Shown here in pieces: positions 1 through 4,646 of a stretch of 5,270 nt of DNA. A program made the translations under genes and the position numbers. Origin of the DNA: Thermococcus sp. (GTDB lineage Archaea; Methanobacteriota_B; Thermococci; Thermococcales; Thermococcaceae); NCBI GenBank assembly GCA_011050175.1, contig DRGF01000017.1:1-5270 (forward strand), read 5' to 3'. How positions within the stretch are numbered: position 1 is the first letter of the stretch; the number at the start of each line of letters is the position of its first letter. The notes below the pieces were generated by a model that made no database searches, had not been told where the DNA came from, and saw only the letters and a program-made list of their open reading frames with translations.

Positions 1-7
1 CAATCGC

Positions 8-17
8 CTTTATAAAC
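8..17 (+). promoter_or_regulatory. TATA box of the PAPS-reductase-like gene
   Basis: CTTTATAAAC is a strong match to the Thermococcales TATA element and lies 33 bases before the ATG at 50. Transcription would start near base 36-40, giving a very short leader. An identical core stands before the zinc-ribbon gene at 2851. The BRE just upstream is only partly inside the window. Confidence 0.8.
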
Positions 18-38
18 CATATCACCCTTCTCGCCTCA

Positions 39-43
39 GGTGA
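39..43 (+). promoter_or_regulatory. Ribosome binding site fixing the start at 50
   Basis: AGGTGAG centred here, six bases before the ATG at 50, is complementary to the 3' end of archaeal 16S rRNA. With the TATA box at the expected distance, it supports the ATG at 50 as the true start. Confidence 0.75.
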
Positions 44-49
44 GAGAAA

Positions 50-1942
50 ATGGGAAGGCCTGTCTTCCTCGGTAAAGCTTACATAAACTGGTGTGAGAAG
101 TGCAACGTCCCGCTCATCGGCGATAGCTGTGCCGTTCACGGAAAGGAGGGCGTCTTCAGGCTGGACATCACCCCGCCGGGCGATCTGAGGTTCGCCTTCG
201 AGAAGGATTTGGAGTTCATACGCTCGATCTTCAGGGAGCACTACGGCGTCGATCCCGGCGAGCTCTTCGACGGAAAGGTCGTTCTGCTCAACAAGACCCC
301 CGGAGAGGACGACGCCTACGAGATAATCCTCGACGGCTACGTCTTCGGCTGGATACGCTTCGACCCGCTGGAGCTGAAATGGAAGCCCGGCCTGAAGGTC
401 GAGGGTGCAATCGCCCTCTGGAAGCGCTTTGGAAAGTCAATGAGAAAGTGGATAATCGTCGATGACGGGGCCATAGAGCCGATCCTCAAAGGTTCCAACC
501 TCCTGCCGGTAGGTATAATCGAGGCCGAGCCGAGCATAAGGAGAAACGACGACGTGGTTCTCATCTCCGAGCGCGGAGAGGTCATCGCGACGGGCATAGC
601 AAAGAAAGACTATGGGGGACTTGCCGGCAGGGAACGCGGAACCGGCGTCAAGGTCAGGAGGCAGAAGTCAATCAACTACCGCGAGGGAAGAAAGGCGACG
701 ATGGAAGACGCGCTGAGGGCCAACTCCATCGAGCTCGAGAAGAAGGTTATGGAAGCGAGGCGTTTCATGAGGAAGACCGCCAACCGCTACTCTGACCTGC
801 CAATCGCGGTCGCCTTCTCCGGCGGAAAGGACAGCCTGGCAGTCCTGGGCCTTGCCCTTGAGGAGTTCGGTGACGAAGGCTTTACCGTCTTCTTCAACAA
901 CACTGGCATAGAGTTCCCGGAAACGCTCGAATACGTTGAGGAGCTGAGGAAGGAGCTTGAACCGAAGGGGATTAAGTTCATCGTTGCCGATGCGGGAGAT
1001 GCATTCTGGCGCGCTATCCACGTCTTCTCCCCGCCGGGCAGGGACTACCGCTGGTGCTGTAAGGTCACCAAGCTCGGCCCGATAACGCTCGCCATAAAGG
1101 AGAACTACCCCACGGGAGTCCTCATGTTCGTCGGCCAGAGGAAGTACGAGAGCATAAAGCGCTTCAAGCAGCCGAGGGTGTGGAGAAACCCCTGGGTGCC
1201 GAACGAGACCGGAGCATCGCCGATATTCCACTGGCGCGCCATCGAGGTCTGGCTCTACATCTTCAGCAGGAACCTCAGGTACAACCCGCTCTACGAGGAG
1301 GGACTCGACAGGATAGGCTGCTTCCTCTGCCCGAGCTCGTCCCTGGCCGAAATCTACACCCTCAAGGAGAGAAAGCCCGGACTCTGGGCCAAATGGGAGA
1401 ACGAACTCAGACGCTGGGCGAAGCGCTTTGACATGCCGGACGAGTGGATAACCTACGGCTTCTGGCGCTGGAAGAAGCTCAGCAAGGGTGAGAAGGCAAT
1501 AGCGAGGGAGCTGGGCGTGGACGTTCCAGAGGAGCGCTCCTGGGAGCCGGTTAAGTACTCCATCGAGGAAGCGGAGAATGGCTTCGTGACCCGCTTCAAC
1601 ACGGTCGTCAACCTCAAGCGGATAAGAGAGGTCGCTCCGATACTCGGCGAGGTCGAGGAGGGCAAAAACTACATAAGGGCCGGAAGGGTTACATTTAAAC
1701 CGGATGGGGCCTATGCCGACGACTCCGACGAAGCCCTGCAGGCGTACTACCTCGTCAAGAGGGCCTACGAGTGCGTCGGCTGCGGCGTCTGCGTGGGCAA
1801 GTGTCCCAAGGGAGCGCTCAGCATAGACCCCGTGAGCAAAAAGATAAAGGTGGATCCGGCGCTCTGCATCCACTGCAGGGAGTGTATGGGTGTATGCCCG
1901 CTCCTGAAGATCAAAAACCCCGAGGAAGGAAGCCAGCTTTAA
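50..1942 (+). CDS. PAPS-reductase-family PP-loop protein with zinc ribbon, PUA and ferredoxin domains
   Basis: A 630-residue cytosolic multidomain protein. Seen: a zinc-ribbon-like set C15, C18, C27, H30; a poorly defined region about 32-130; a PUA-like domain about 131-205 (KWIIVDDGA followed by the glycine-rich PVGIIEAEP and GEVIATG strands); an ATP-pyrophosphatase domain about 240-480 with the PP-loop SGGKDS at 257-262; C336-C337 and C424-x-x-C427 with 86 residues between the pairs; and two 4Fe-4S ferredoxin motifs, C575/C578/C581/C585-P and C606/C609/C612/C616-P. Known of the family: the CC-x(~80)-CxxC set holds a 4Fe-4S cluster in APS reductases. The ferredoxin tail could deliver electrons internally. 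Inferred: either reductive sulfur metabolism on an adenylylated sulfate or, because of the PUA domain, Fe-S-dependent modification of RNA. Start chosen from the TATA box and RBS. The 3' end overlaps the next gene, suggesting co-transcription. The family call is firm; the substrate is unknown. Confidence 0.92.
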   Translation: MGRPVFLGKAYINWCEKCNVPLIGDSCAVHGKEGVFRLDITPPGDLRFAFEKDLEFIRSIFREHYGVDPGELFDGKVVLLNKTPGEDDAYEIILDGYVFGWIRFDPLELKWKPGLKVEGAIALWKRFGKSMRKWIIVDDGAIEPILKGSNLLPVGIIEAEPSIRRNDDVVLISERGEVIATGIAKKDYGGLAGRERGTGVKVRRQKSINYREGRKATMEDALRANSIELEKKVMEARRFMRKTANRYSDLPIAVAFSGGKDSLAVLGLALEEFGDEGFTVFFNNTGIEFPETLEYVEELRKELEPKGIKFIVADAGDAFWRAIHVFSPPGRDYRWCCKVTKLGPITLAIKENYPTGVLMFVGQRKYESIKRFKQPRVWRNPWVPNETGASPIFHWRAIEVWLYIFSRNLRYNPLYEEGLDRIGCFLCPSSSLAEIYTLKERKPGLWAKWENELRRWAKRFDMPDEWITYGFWRWKKLSKGEKAIARELGVDVPEERSWEPVKYSIEEAENGFVTRFNTVVNLKRIREVAPILGEVEEGKNYIRAGRVTFKPDGAYADDSDEALQAYYLVKRAYECVGCGVCVGKCPKGALSIDPVSKKIKVDPALCIHCRECMGVCPLLKIKNPEEGSQL

Positions 1943-2850
1943 CCGGGCTAGTCTTCCTTCTCCTCTTCCTATCCCTTGTGCCCGGTGGAGTGGGCGCACA
2001 GGATTACGAATATGAAATAAACGCCTACGCGGTTTATTTTGACGTGGTTACTCCGGACCAGGTGAAGGAGACGATTGAAATCGATCTGACCTCCCACACG
2101 AACCTCAGCCAGTACGTCATCTACACGGACTACCCGGTTGAAGAGCCGAAGGCCGTTCTTGAAATTTCGGGCAATGAGGAGCCGGTAAACGTGACCGTCA
2201 GGGAAGTCCTTGGAGGAACGAACGCAATCTACATGTACTTCCCAACCGTCGGTCCGGGCGAGAACGCGAAGATACGGCTGACCTTCACGACCAGGGGAAT
2301 GATAACCGAGACTGAAGGTAAGAACCAGTTCACCTACTACATACGCTTCAGCCAGCCTGTGGGCCTCTTTCACATGCAGCTGGTCGTCCCGGGAGGCTAC
2401 GCGGTGCTCTCCCCGATAATCCCCTCGCCGGACAGGGTTGAGAGCTCCACGAGCAGGCTCCTGCTTGAGTGGACGCGCCGCGACGTCCGCTCCGGTGAGG
2501 AGTTCTACTTCATAGTCGGTTTTTCAGGGGAGATCGTCATCCCACAGCCGCCTTCCCCGTTGCTCTATGCGGGCATCTTCGTCGCCGGACTTGTAATCGG
2601 AGCCGGCTCCGTTTACGGCTACATACTCTACCATGAAAGGAAGCGCGAGGAGGAAAAGACCCTTCTGAGGAGCGACGAGGAGAAGATACTCGCCCTGTTG
2701 AGGGAGGGCCCGGTTCTCCAGAGTGCACTCGCTGATAAGCTCGGTGTCTCCAAGGCAAAGGTCAGCATAATCCTCCGCGAGATGGAGGAGAAGGGCCTCA
2801 TCACGCGCGTGAAAGAGGGCAGGACGTACAGGGTCTATCTCAAAGAGTAG
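1894..2850 (+). CDS. Membrane-anchored winged-helix protein with external domain (putative transmembrane regulator)
   Basis: A 318-residue protein if translated from the ATG at 1894. Residues 8-13 are basic, 15-29 form a hydrophobic signal core, and VGA-Q at 33-36 is a plausible cleavage site. Residues 36-220 are beta-rich, without cysteine, with sequons at N70 and N99 that could be glycosylated, so this part is predicted outside the membrane. A single membrane helix spans about 223-246, followed by basic stop-transfer residues HERKR. Residues 258-318 form a winged helix-turn-helix with the recognition helix near 286-297 (starting SKAKVS) and a wing ending in GRTYRVYL, like MarR/ArsR-type or archaeal IclR-like regulators. 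This predicts an external sensor and an internal DNA-binding head. The start lies inside the upstream gene; a GTG at 1882 with GGGAG before it is the alternative, and the open frame reaches further upstream, where the residues are a shadow of the ferredoxin domain. No promoter of its own is evident. Ligand and targets are unknown. Confidence 0.85.
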   Translation: MPAPEDQKPRGRKPALTGLVFLLLFLSLVPGGVGAQDYEYEINAYAVYFDVVTPDQVKETIEIDLTSHTNLSQYVIYTDYPVEEPKAVLEISGNEEPVNVTVREVLGGTNAIYMYFPTVGPGENAKIRLTFTTRGMITETEGKNQFTYYIRFSQPVGLFHMQLVVPGGYAVLSPIIPSPDRVESSTSRLLLEWTRRDVRSGEEFYFIVGFSGEIVIPQPPSPLLYAGIFVAGLVIGAGSVYGYILYHERKREEEKTLLRSDEEKILALLREGPVLQSALADKLGVSKAKVSIILREMEEKGLITRVKEGRTYRVYLKE

Positions 2851-2859
2851 CTTTATAAA
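2851..2859 (+). promoter_or_regulatory. TATA box of the zinc-ribbon gene
   Basis: CTTTATAAA begins one base after the upstream stop codon and 41 bases before the ATG at 2892. Initiation is expected around 2878-2884, just ahead of the ribosome binding site. It shows that this gene has its own promoter despite the 41-base gap to the gene before it. Confidence 0.75.
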
Positions 2860-2881
2860 CCGCTTTCCTCTTCTTTCCACT

Positions 2882-2886
2882 GGTGA
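2882..2886 (+). promoter_or_regulatory. Ribosome binding site choosing ATG 2892 over GTG 2883
   Basis: GGTGA lies five bases before ATG 2892. The in-frame GTG at 2883 is part of this same motif, so it is unlikely to be the start codon. The layout repeats that of the gene at 50 (GGTGAGAGA then ATG). Confidence 0.7.
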
Positions 2887-2891
2887 GAGAC

Positions 2892-3506
2892 ATGGAGGAG
2901 TACTTCATCTGTCCTGAATGCGGTAGCGATGACGTTGAAGTCATCAAGGAGAGAGGCCGGGAGCTTACCCTTCGCTGCGGCGAGTGCGGTAACGTCTGGC
3001 ACGTCACCCTTCCAAAGCTCGTTAAGGTTCCGCTCATAGTCAGCAAGCACGAGAGGAGCTTCAAGAGCGAGGTCGAGCTCCCAGAGGGCGAGGAAATCAA
3101 GGTCGGCGACATAGTCGAGACAGAGAACGACGAGGTCAGGATCACAGGCATAGAGCTCGACGAGAACAAGCGCGTGAACAAAGCCAAGGTGGAAGAAGTC
3201 AGGACGCTCTGGGGCGAGAGCCTGACTTACCCGAAGATCATCAAGGTCTCCATCTACCTGCCGAAGGGCGTAACCCAGGCCTTCAGGGTCAAGGTGCCCC
3301 GCGATGAAGAGTTCGTCGTCGGCGAGGTCCTAGAAGTCGGAGGCTACACCTTCCGGGTCGAGAAGATAAAGACCGAGACCAAGATGCTCCGCCACGGTGG
3401 GGCGAGGGCTGACAAAATCGTCTCCATCATGGGCCACTCAATCCCCCGCGCAAGGGCCAGGAGAAGCCTGGAGATATACCGTGGCTACGGCAGAGAATCC
3501 GGGTGA
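2892..3506 (+). CDS. Zinc-ribbon protein of the HVO_0476 family (unknown function)
   Basis: A 204-residue protein. The N-terminus is a TFIIS-like zinc ribbon with C7-x-x-C10 and C29-x-x-C32 in short CPEC and CGEC knuckles, ending in a VWH strand. The rest (about 40-204) is rich in beta strands and charge, with two similar-looking segments of the form 'value-EEIKVGDIVE' near 70 and 'EEFVVGEVLEVGGY' near 140, suggesting duplicated small barrels. The C-terminal stretch from about 165 is basic (ARADK, RARARRSLEIYRGYGR), compatible with nucleic-acid contact. I recognise the overall pattern as the conserved euryarchaeal HVO_0476 family (COG1326-like), from memory rather than a search. No enzyme motif is visible. 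It has its own promoter and RBS and sits just ahead of ribosomal protein genes, so a role in RNA or translation is possible but is inference only. Confidence 0.85.
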   Translation: MEEYFICPECGSDDVEVIKERGRELTLRCGECGNVWHVTLPKLVKVPLIVSKHERSFKSEVELPEGEEIKVGDIVETENDEVRITGIELDENKRVNKAKVEEVRTLWGESLTYPKIIKVSIYLPKGVTQAFRVKVPRDEEFVVGEVLEVGGYTFRVEKIKTETKMLRHGGARADKIVSIMGHSIPRARARRSLEIYRGYGRESG

Positions 3507-3508
3507 TG

Positions 3509-3588
3509 GCCCCGGAGATGATGAACCTTTTTCTTTTCTTCCTGACCCGTTGGGAATGAAGAACTTGGCCGCTGCTGATGCCGGCGGC
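3509..3588 (+). ncRNA. Candidate C/D box guide sRNA (putative)
   Basis: All four boxes can be placed in order. Box C ATGATGA at 3518-3524 fits RUGAUGA exactly. Box D' CTGA is at 3542-3545. Box C' ATGAAGA at 3556-3562 has one mismatch. Box D CTGA is at 3575-3578. The C'-to-D spacer is 12 bases and the D'-to-C' spacer 10, typical for archaeal guides. The C-to-D' spacer is 17, longer than usual and T-rich. Flanks can pair: CCGG at 3512-3515 with CCGG at 3581-3584, extendable to 7 bp with one bulge. A weak TATA-like GATATACC at 3472-3479, inside the preceding gene, is at a suitable distance. Against it: short boxes occur by chance, C' is imperfect, and the T-tract may simply be a terminator. Confidence 0.3.
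3528..3540 (+). terminator. T-rich terminator after the zinc-ribbon gene
   Basis: A run with 11 T in 13 bases starts 21 bases after the stop codon at 3506. Archaeal RNA polymerase terminates at such U-tracts without needing a hairpin. If the C/D RNA candidate is real, this tract would instead be part of its D' guide spacer; the two readings compete. Confidence 0.5.
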
Positions 3589-3608
3589 GTCGGTTTTCGG
3601 CCGGCTAT

Positions 3609-3624
3609 CGAAATCCTTTTAAAG
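3609..3624 (+). promoter_or_regulatory. BRE and TATA box of the L7Ae gene
   Basis: CGAAA at 3609-3613 resembles the archaeal BRE and is followed by the TATA-like CCTTTTAAAG at 3615-3624. Transcription would start around 3644-3650, leaving a leader of roughly 35-40 bases before the ATG at 3686. This is longer than the leaders of the genes at 50 and 2892. Confidence 0.65.
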
Positions 3625-3652
3625 CCTCTCCCGGAATCGAGCATGCACAACT

Positions 3653-3666
3653 CGATGAACGATGAA
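3653..3666 (+). repeat. Tandem CGATGAA x2 in the L7Ae leader
   Basis: Two perfect adjacent copies of CGATGAA (3653-3659 and 3660-3666) lie in the predicted 5' leader of L7Ae, just before the Shine-Dalgarno sequence at 3673. ACGATGA across the junction is one base from the box C consensus, the kind of sequence found in kink-turns bound by L7Ae. I could not fold a convincing kink-turn. Confidence 0.6.
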
Positions 3667-3672
3667 GTCTTC

Positions 3673-3681
3673 GGAGGGATG
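3673..3681 (+). promoter_or_regulatory. Shine-Dalgarno site of L7Ae
   Basis: GGAGGGATG ends four bases before ATG 3686 and is close to the ideal GGAGGTGATC. The in-frame ATG at 3662 upstream meets a TGA inside this site, so 3686 is the only plausible start. Confidence 0.7.
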
Positions 3682-3685
3682 AAAG

Positions 3686-4057
3686 ATGGCGAAGCCAAGC
3701 TATGTTAAGTTTGAGGTTCCGGCAGAGCTTGCTGAGAAGGCTCTTGAGGCTGTTGAGCTCGCTCGCGACACTGGAAAGATAAGGAAGGGTACCAACGAGA
3801 CCACCAAGGCCGTTGAGAGGGGTAGGGCCAAGCTCGTTGTCATCGCAGAGGATGTTGACCCTGAGGAGATAGTTGCTCACCTCCCGCCGCTGTGCGAGGA
3901 GAAGGAGATACCGTACATTTACGTTCCGAGCAAGAAGGAGCTCGGTGCCGCTGCCGGGCTTGAGGTTCCGGCGGCCAGCGTCGCCATCGTCGAGCCCGGT
4001 AAGGGCCGCGAGCTCGTTGAGGACATAGCCACGAAGGTTAGGGAGCTCATGAAGTGA
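3686..4057 (+). CDS. rpl7ae: Ribosomal protein L7Ae (kink-turn RNA-binding protein)
   Basis: A 123-residue protein, full length for archaeal L7Ae. It carries the family's RNA-binding segment KGTNETTK at 34-41, in which N37, E38 and K41 correspond to residues that contact the sheared G-A pairs of kink-turns. The conserved core [16 protein letters not shown] is at 52-67 and the loop GLEVPAAS at 91-98 supplies the selectivity loop. Family knowledge: L7Ae is a large-subunit protein, the core protein of C/D and H/ACA guide RNPs, and a subunit of archaeal RNase P. The gene has its own promoter and a strong Shine-Dalgarno site. The next gene begins 79 bases downstream behind a likely second promoter. 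Codons look more relaxed than in the first gene (more GTT, CTT and GCT), as expected for a highly expressed Thermococcus gene. L7Ae is reported to bind its own mRNA leader in some archaea; a comparable element here is unproven. Confidence 0.97.
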   Translation: MAKPSYVKFEVPAELAEKALEAVELARDTGKIRKGTNETTKAVERGRAKLVVIAEDVDPEEIVAHLPPLCEEKEIPYIYVPSKKELGAAAGLEVPAASVAIVEPGKGRELVEDIATKVRELMK

Positions 4058-4059
4058 GC

Positions 4060-4073
4060 TCCTTTTCCTTCAT
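4060..4073 (+). terminator. Possible pyrimidine-rich terminator after L7Ae
   Basis: TCCTTTTCCTTCAT directly follows the L7Ae stop codon. It is a weak U-tract, so partial read-through into S28e is likely; promoter-like sequence follows at 4082. Confidence 0.35.
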
Positions 4074-4081
4074 TCACTCAT

Positions 4082-4096
4082 GGAAAGGTTTAAGTT
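4082..4096 (+). promoter_or_regulatory. Probable promoter of the S28e-L24e pair
   Basis: GGAAAG (BRE-like, 4082-4087) is followed by GTTTAAGTT (TATA-like, 4088-4096). Start of transcription is expected near 4114-4120, leaving about 20 bases before ATG 4137. The TATA match is moderate, so L7Ae read-through could also supply transcript. Confidence 0.5.
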
Positions 4097-4136
4097 CATC
4101 TCTGCGAGGGGATTTTTAGGTTAAGGGGTGTGAGAA

Positions 4137-4349
4137 ATGAGCGACGAAGGATACCCGGCTGAGGTTATTGAAATAGTCGCCAGGGCCGGCGTTACCGGTG
4201 GCGTTACTCAGGTCAAGGTTAGGGTTCTTGAGGGCCGCGACAAGGGCCGTGTCATCAGGAGGAACATCAAGGGACCGGTCCGCGTCGGTGACATAGTCAT
4301 ACTCAGGGAGACCGAGCGTGAGGCCAGAGAGATCAAGAGGAGGAGGTAA
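4137..4349 (+). CDS. rps28e: Ribosomal protein S28e
   Basis: A 70-residue small-subunit protein, full length for the archaeal family. It shows the S28e signature: [16 protein letters not shown] at about 18-33, the [13 protein letters not shown] stretch at about 41-53, and the basic, acidic-interrupted tail [14 protein letters not shown]28e has an OB-fold-like structure and sits near the mRNA exit on the platform of the 30S subunit (family knowledge). GGGGTG at 4125-4130 precedes ATG 4137 and acts as the ribosome binding site. Its 3' end contains the Shine-Dalgarno site of the next gene, so S28e and L24e are translationally coupled. L7Ae-S28e-L24e is a known archaeal gene order. Confidence 0.97.
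   Translation: MSDEGYPAEVIEIVARAGVTGGVTQVKVRVLEGRDKGRVIRRNIKGPVRVGDIVILRETEREAREIKRRR
4342..4347 (+). promoter_or_regulatory. L24e Shine-Dalgarno site within the S28e stop region
   Basis: GGAGGT overlaps the first base of the S28e TAA stop (4347-4349) and lies seven bases before ATG 4355. Termination on S28e therefore places ribosomes at the L24e start. Confidence 0.75.
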
Positions 4350-4354
4350 TCACA

Positions 4355-4558
4355 ATGGCCAGGTGGAACGTCTGCTCCTACTGCGGAAAGGAGTTCGAGC
4401 CGGGAACGGGCAAGATGTACGTCAGGAACGACGGCAGAGTCCTGTTCTTCTGCTCCAGCAAGTGCGAGAAGTACTACTTCATGGGCAGGAACCCGAGAAA
4501 GCTCAAGTGGACCAAGGCCTTCGAAGAGGCCCGCCTTCAGAGGGCCAAGAAGAAGTGA
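4355..4558 (+). CDS. rpl24e: Ribosomal protein L24e
   Basis: A 67-residue large-subunit protein, the usual length of archaeal L24e, which lacks the long eukaryotic tail. The zinc site is visible as C7-x-x-C10 and C33-x-x-x-C37, with the family motif [18 protein letters not shown] at 7-24 and [23 protein letters not shown] at about 31-53. Five bases separate it from S28e and its ribosome binding site is embedded in that gene. In many euryarchaea the order continues to nucleoside diphosphate kinase and IF2; here a convergent minus-strand gene follows a T-rich terminator, so the operon ends at L24e. Confidence 0.97.
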   Translation: MARWNVCSYCGKEFEPGTGKMYVRNDGRVLFFCSSKCEKYYFMGRNPRKLKWTKAFEEARLQRAKKK

Positions 4559-4571
4559 TTTCTTTCTTTTC
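4559..4571 (+). terminator. T-rich terminator after L24e
   Basis: TTTCTTTCTTTTC-type sequence starts immediately after the L24e stop codon, with further T-rich sequence to about 4596. It fits the U-tract termination of archaeal RNA polymerase and closes the ribosomal transcription unit. Confidence 0.6.
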
Positions 4572-4611
4572 TCTATATGTTTGTCTGGTCTTGTTCTGAT
4601 ATACACTAAAT

Positions 4612-4632
4612 GAAAACAGAAAAATCAAAAAC
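4612..4632 (-). terminator. Terminator of the convergent minus-strand gene
   Basis: An A-rich stretch on the plus strand reads as runs of four to five T on the minus strand, 15-35 bases after the minus-strand stop at 4647. With the T-tracts at 4559-4571 it makes the 88-base gap a two-way terminator region, the most AT-rich part of the window. Confidence 0.55.
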
Positions 4633-4646
4633 AACTTGTTACTGTG

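Noticed and set aside
1771..1893. Extending the membrane-anchored protein upstream to 1771
   Set aside because: The added residues are a frame-shifted reading of the ferredoxin cysteine clusters and would bury the signal peptide; the ATG at 1894 gives a normal secretory N-terminus.
668..1999. A 443-codon open frame on the minus strand, antisense to the first gene
   Set aside because: It mirrors the codon structure of the GC-rich plus-strand gene, has no ribosome binding site or promoter, and its translation is a low-complexity Leu/Arg/Ala/Val-rich sequence with no recognisable motif.
3664..3672. GAAG-T-CTTC as a hairpin in the L7Ae leader
   Set aside because: The arms are separated by a single base, so an RNA hairpin cannot close.
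3397..3708. A 103-codon plus-strand frame spanning the gap before L7Ae
   Set aside because: It overlaps the end of the zinc-ribbon gene and the start of L7Ae in another frame, crosses a T-tract and a promoter, and shows no protein-like pattern.
4208..4606. Minus- and plus-strand frames over S28e and L24e (4208-4606 and 4318-4599)
   Set aside because: They are shadows of two firmly recognised ribosomal protein genes and lack start signals.
4559..4646. A second C/D box RNA in the convergent gap
   Set aside because: One CTGA occurs near 4595, but no RTGATGA on either strand.
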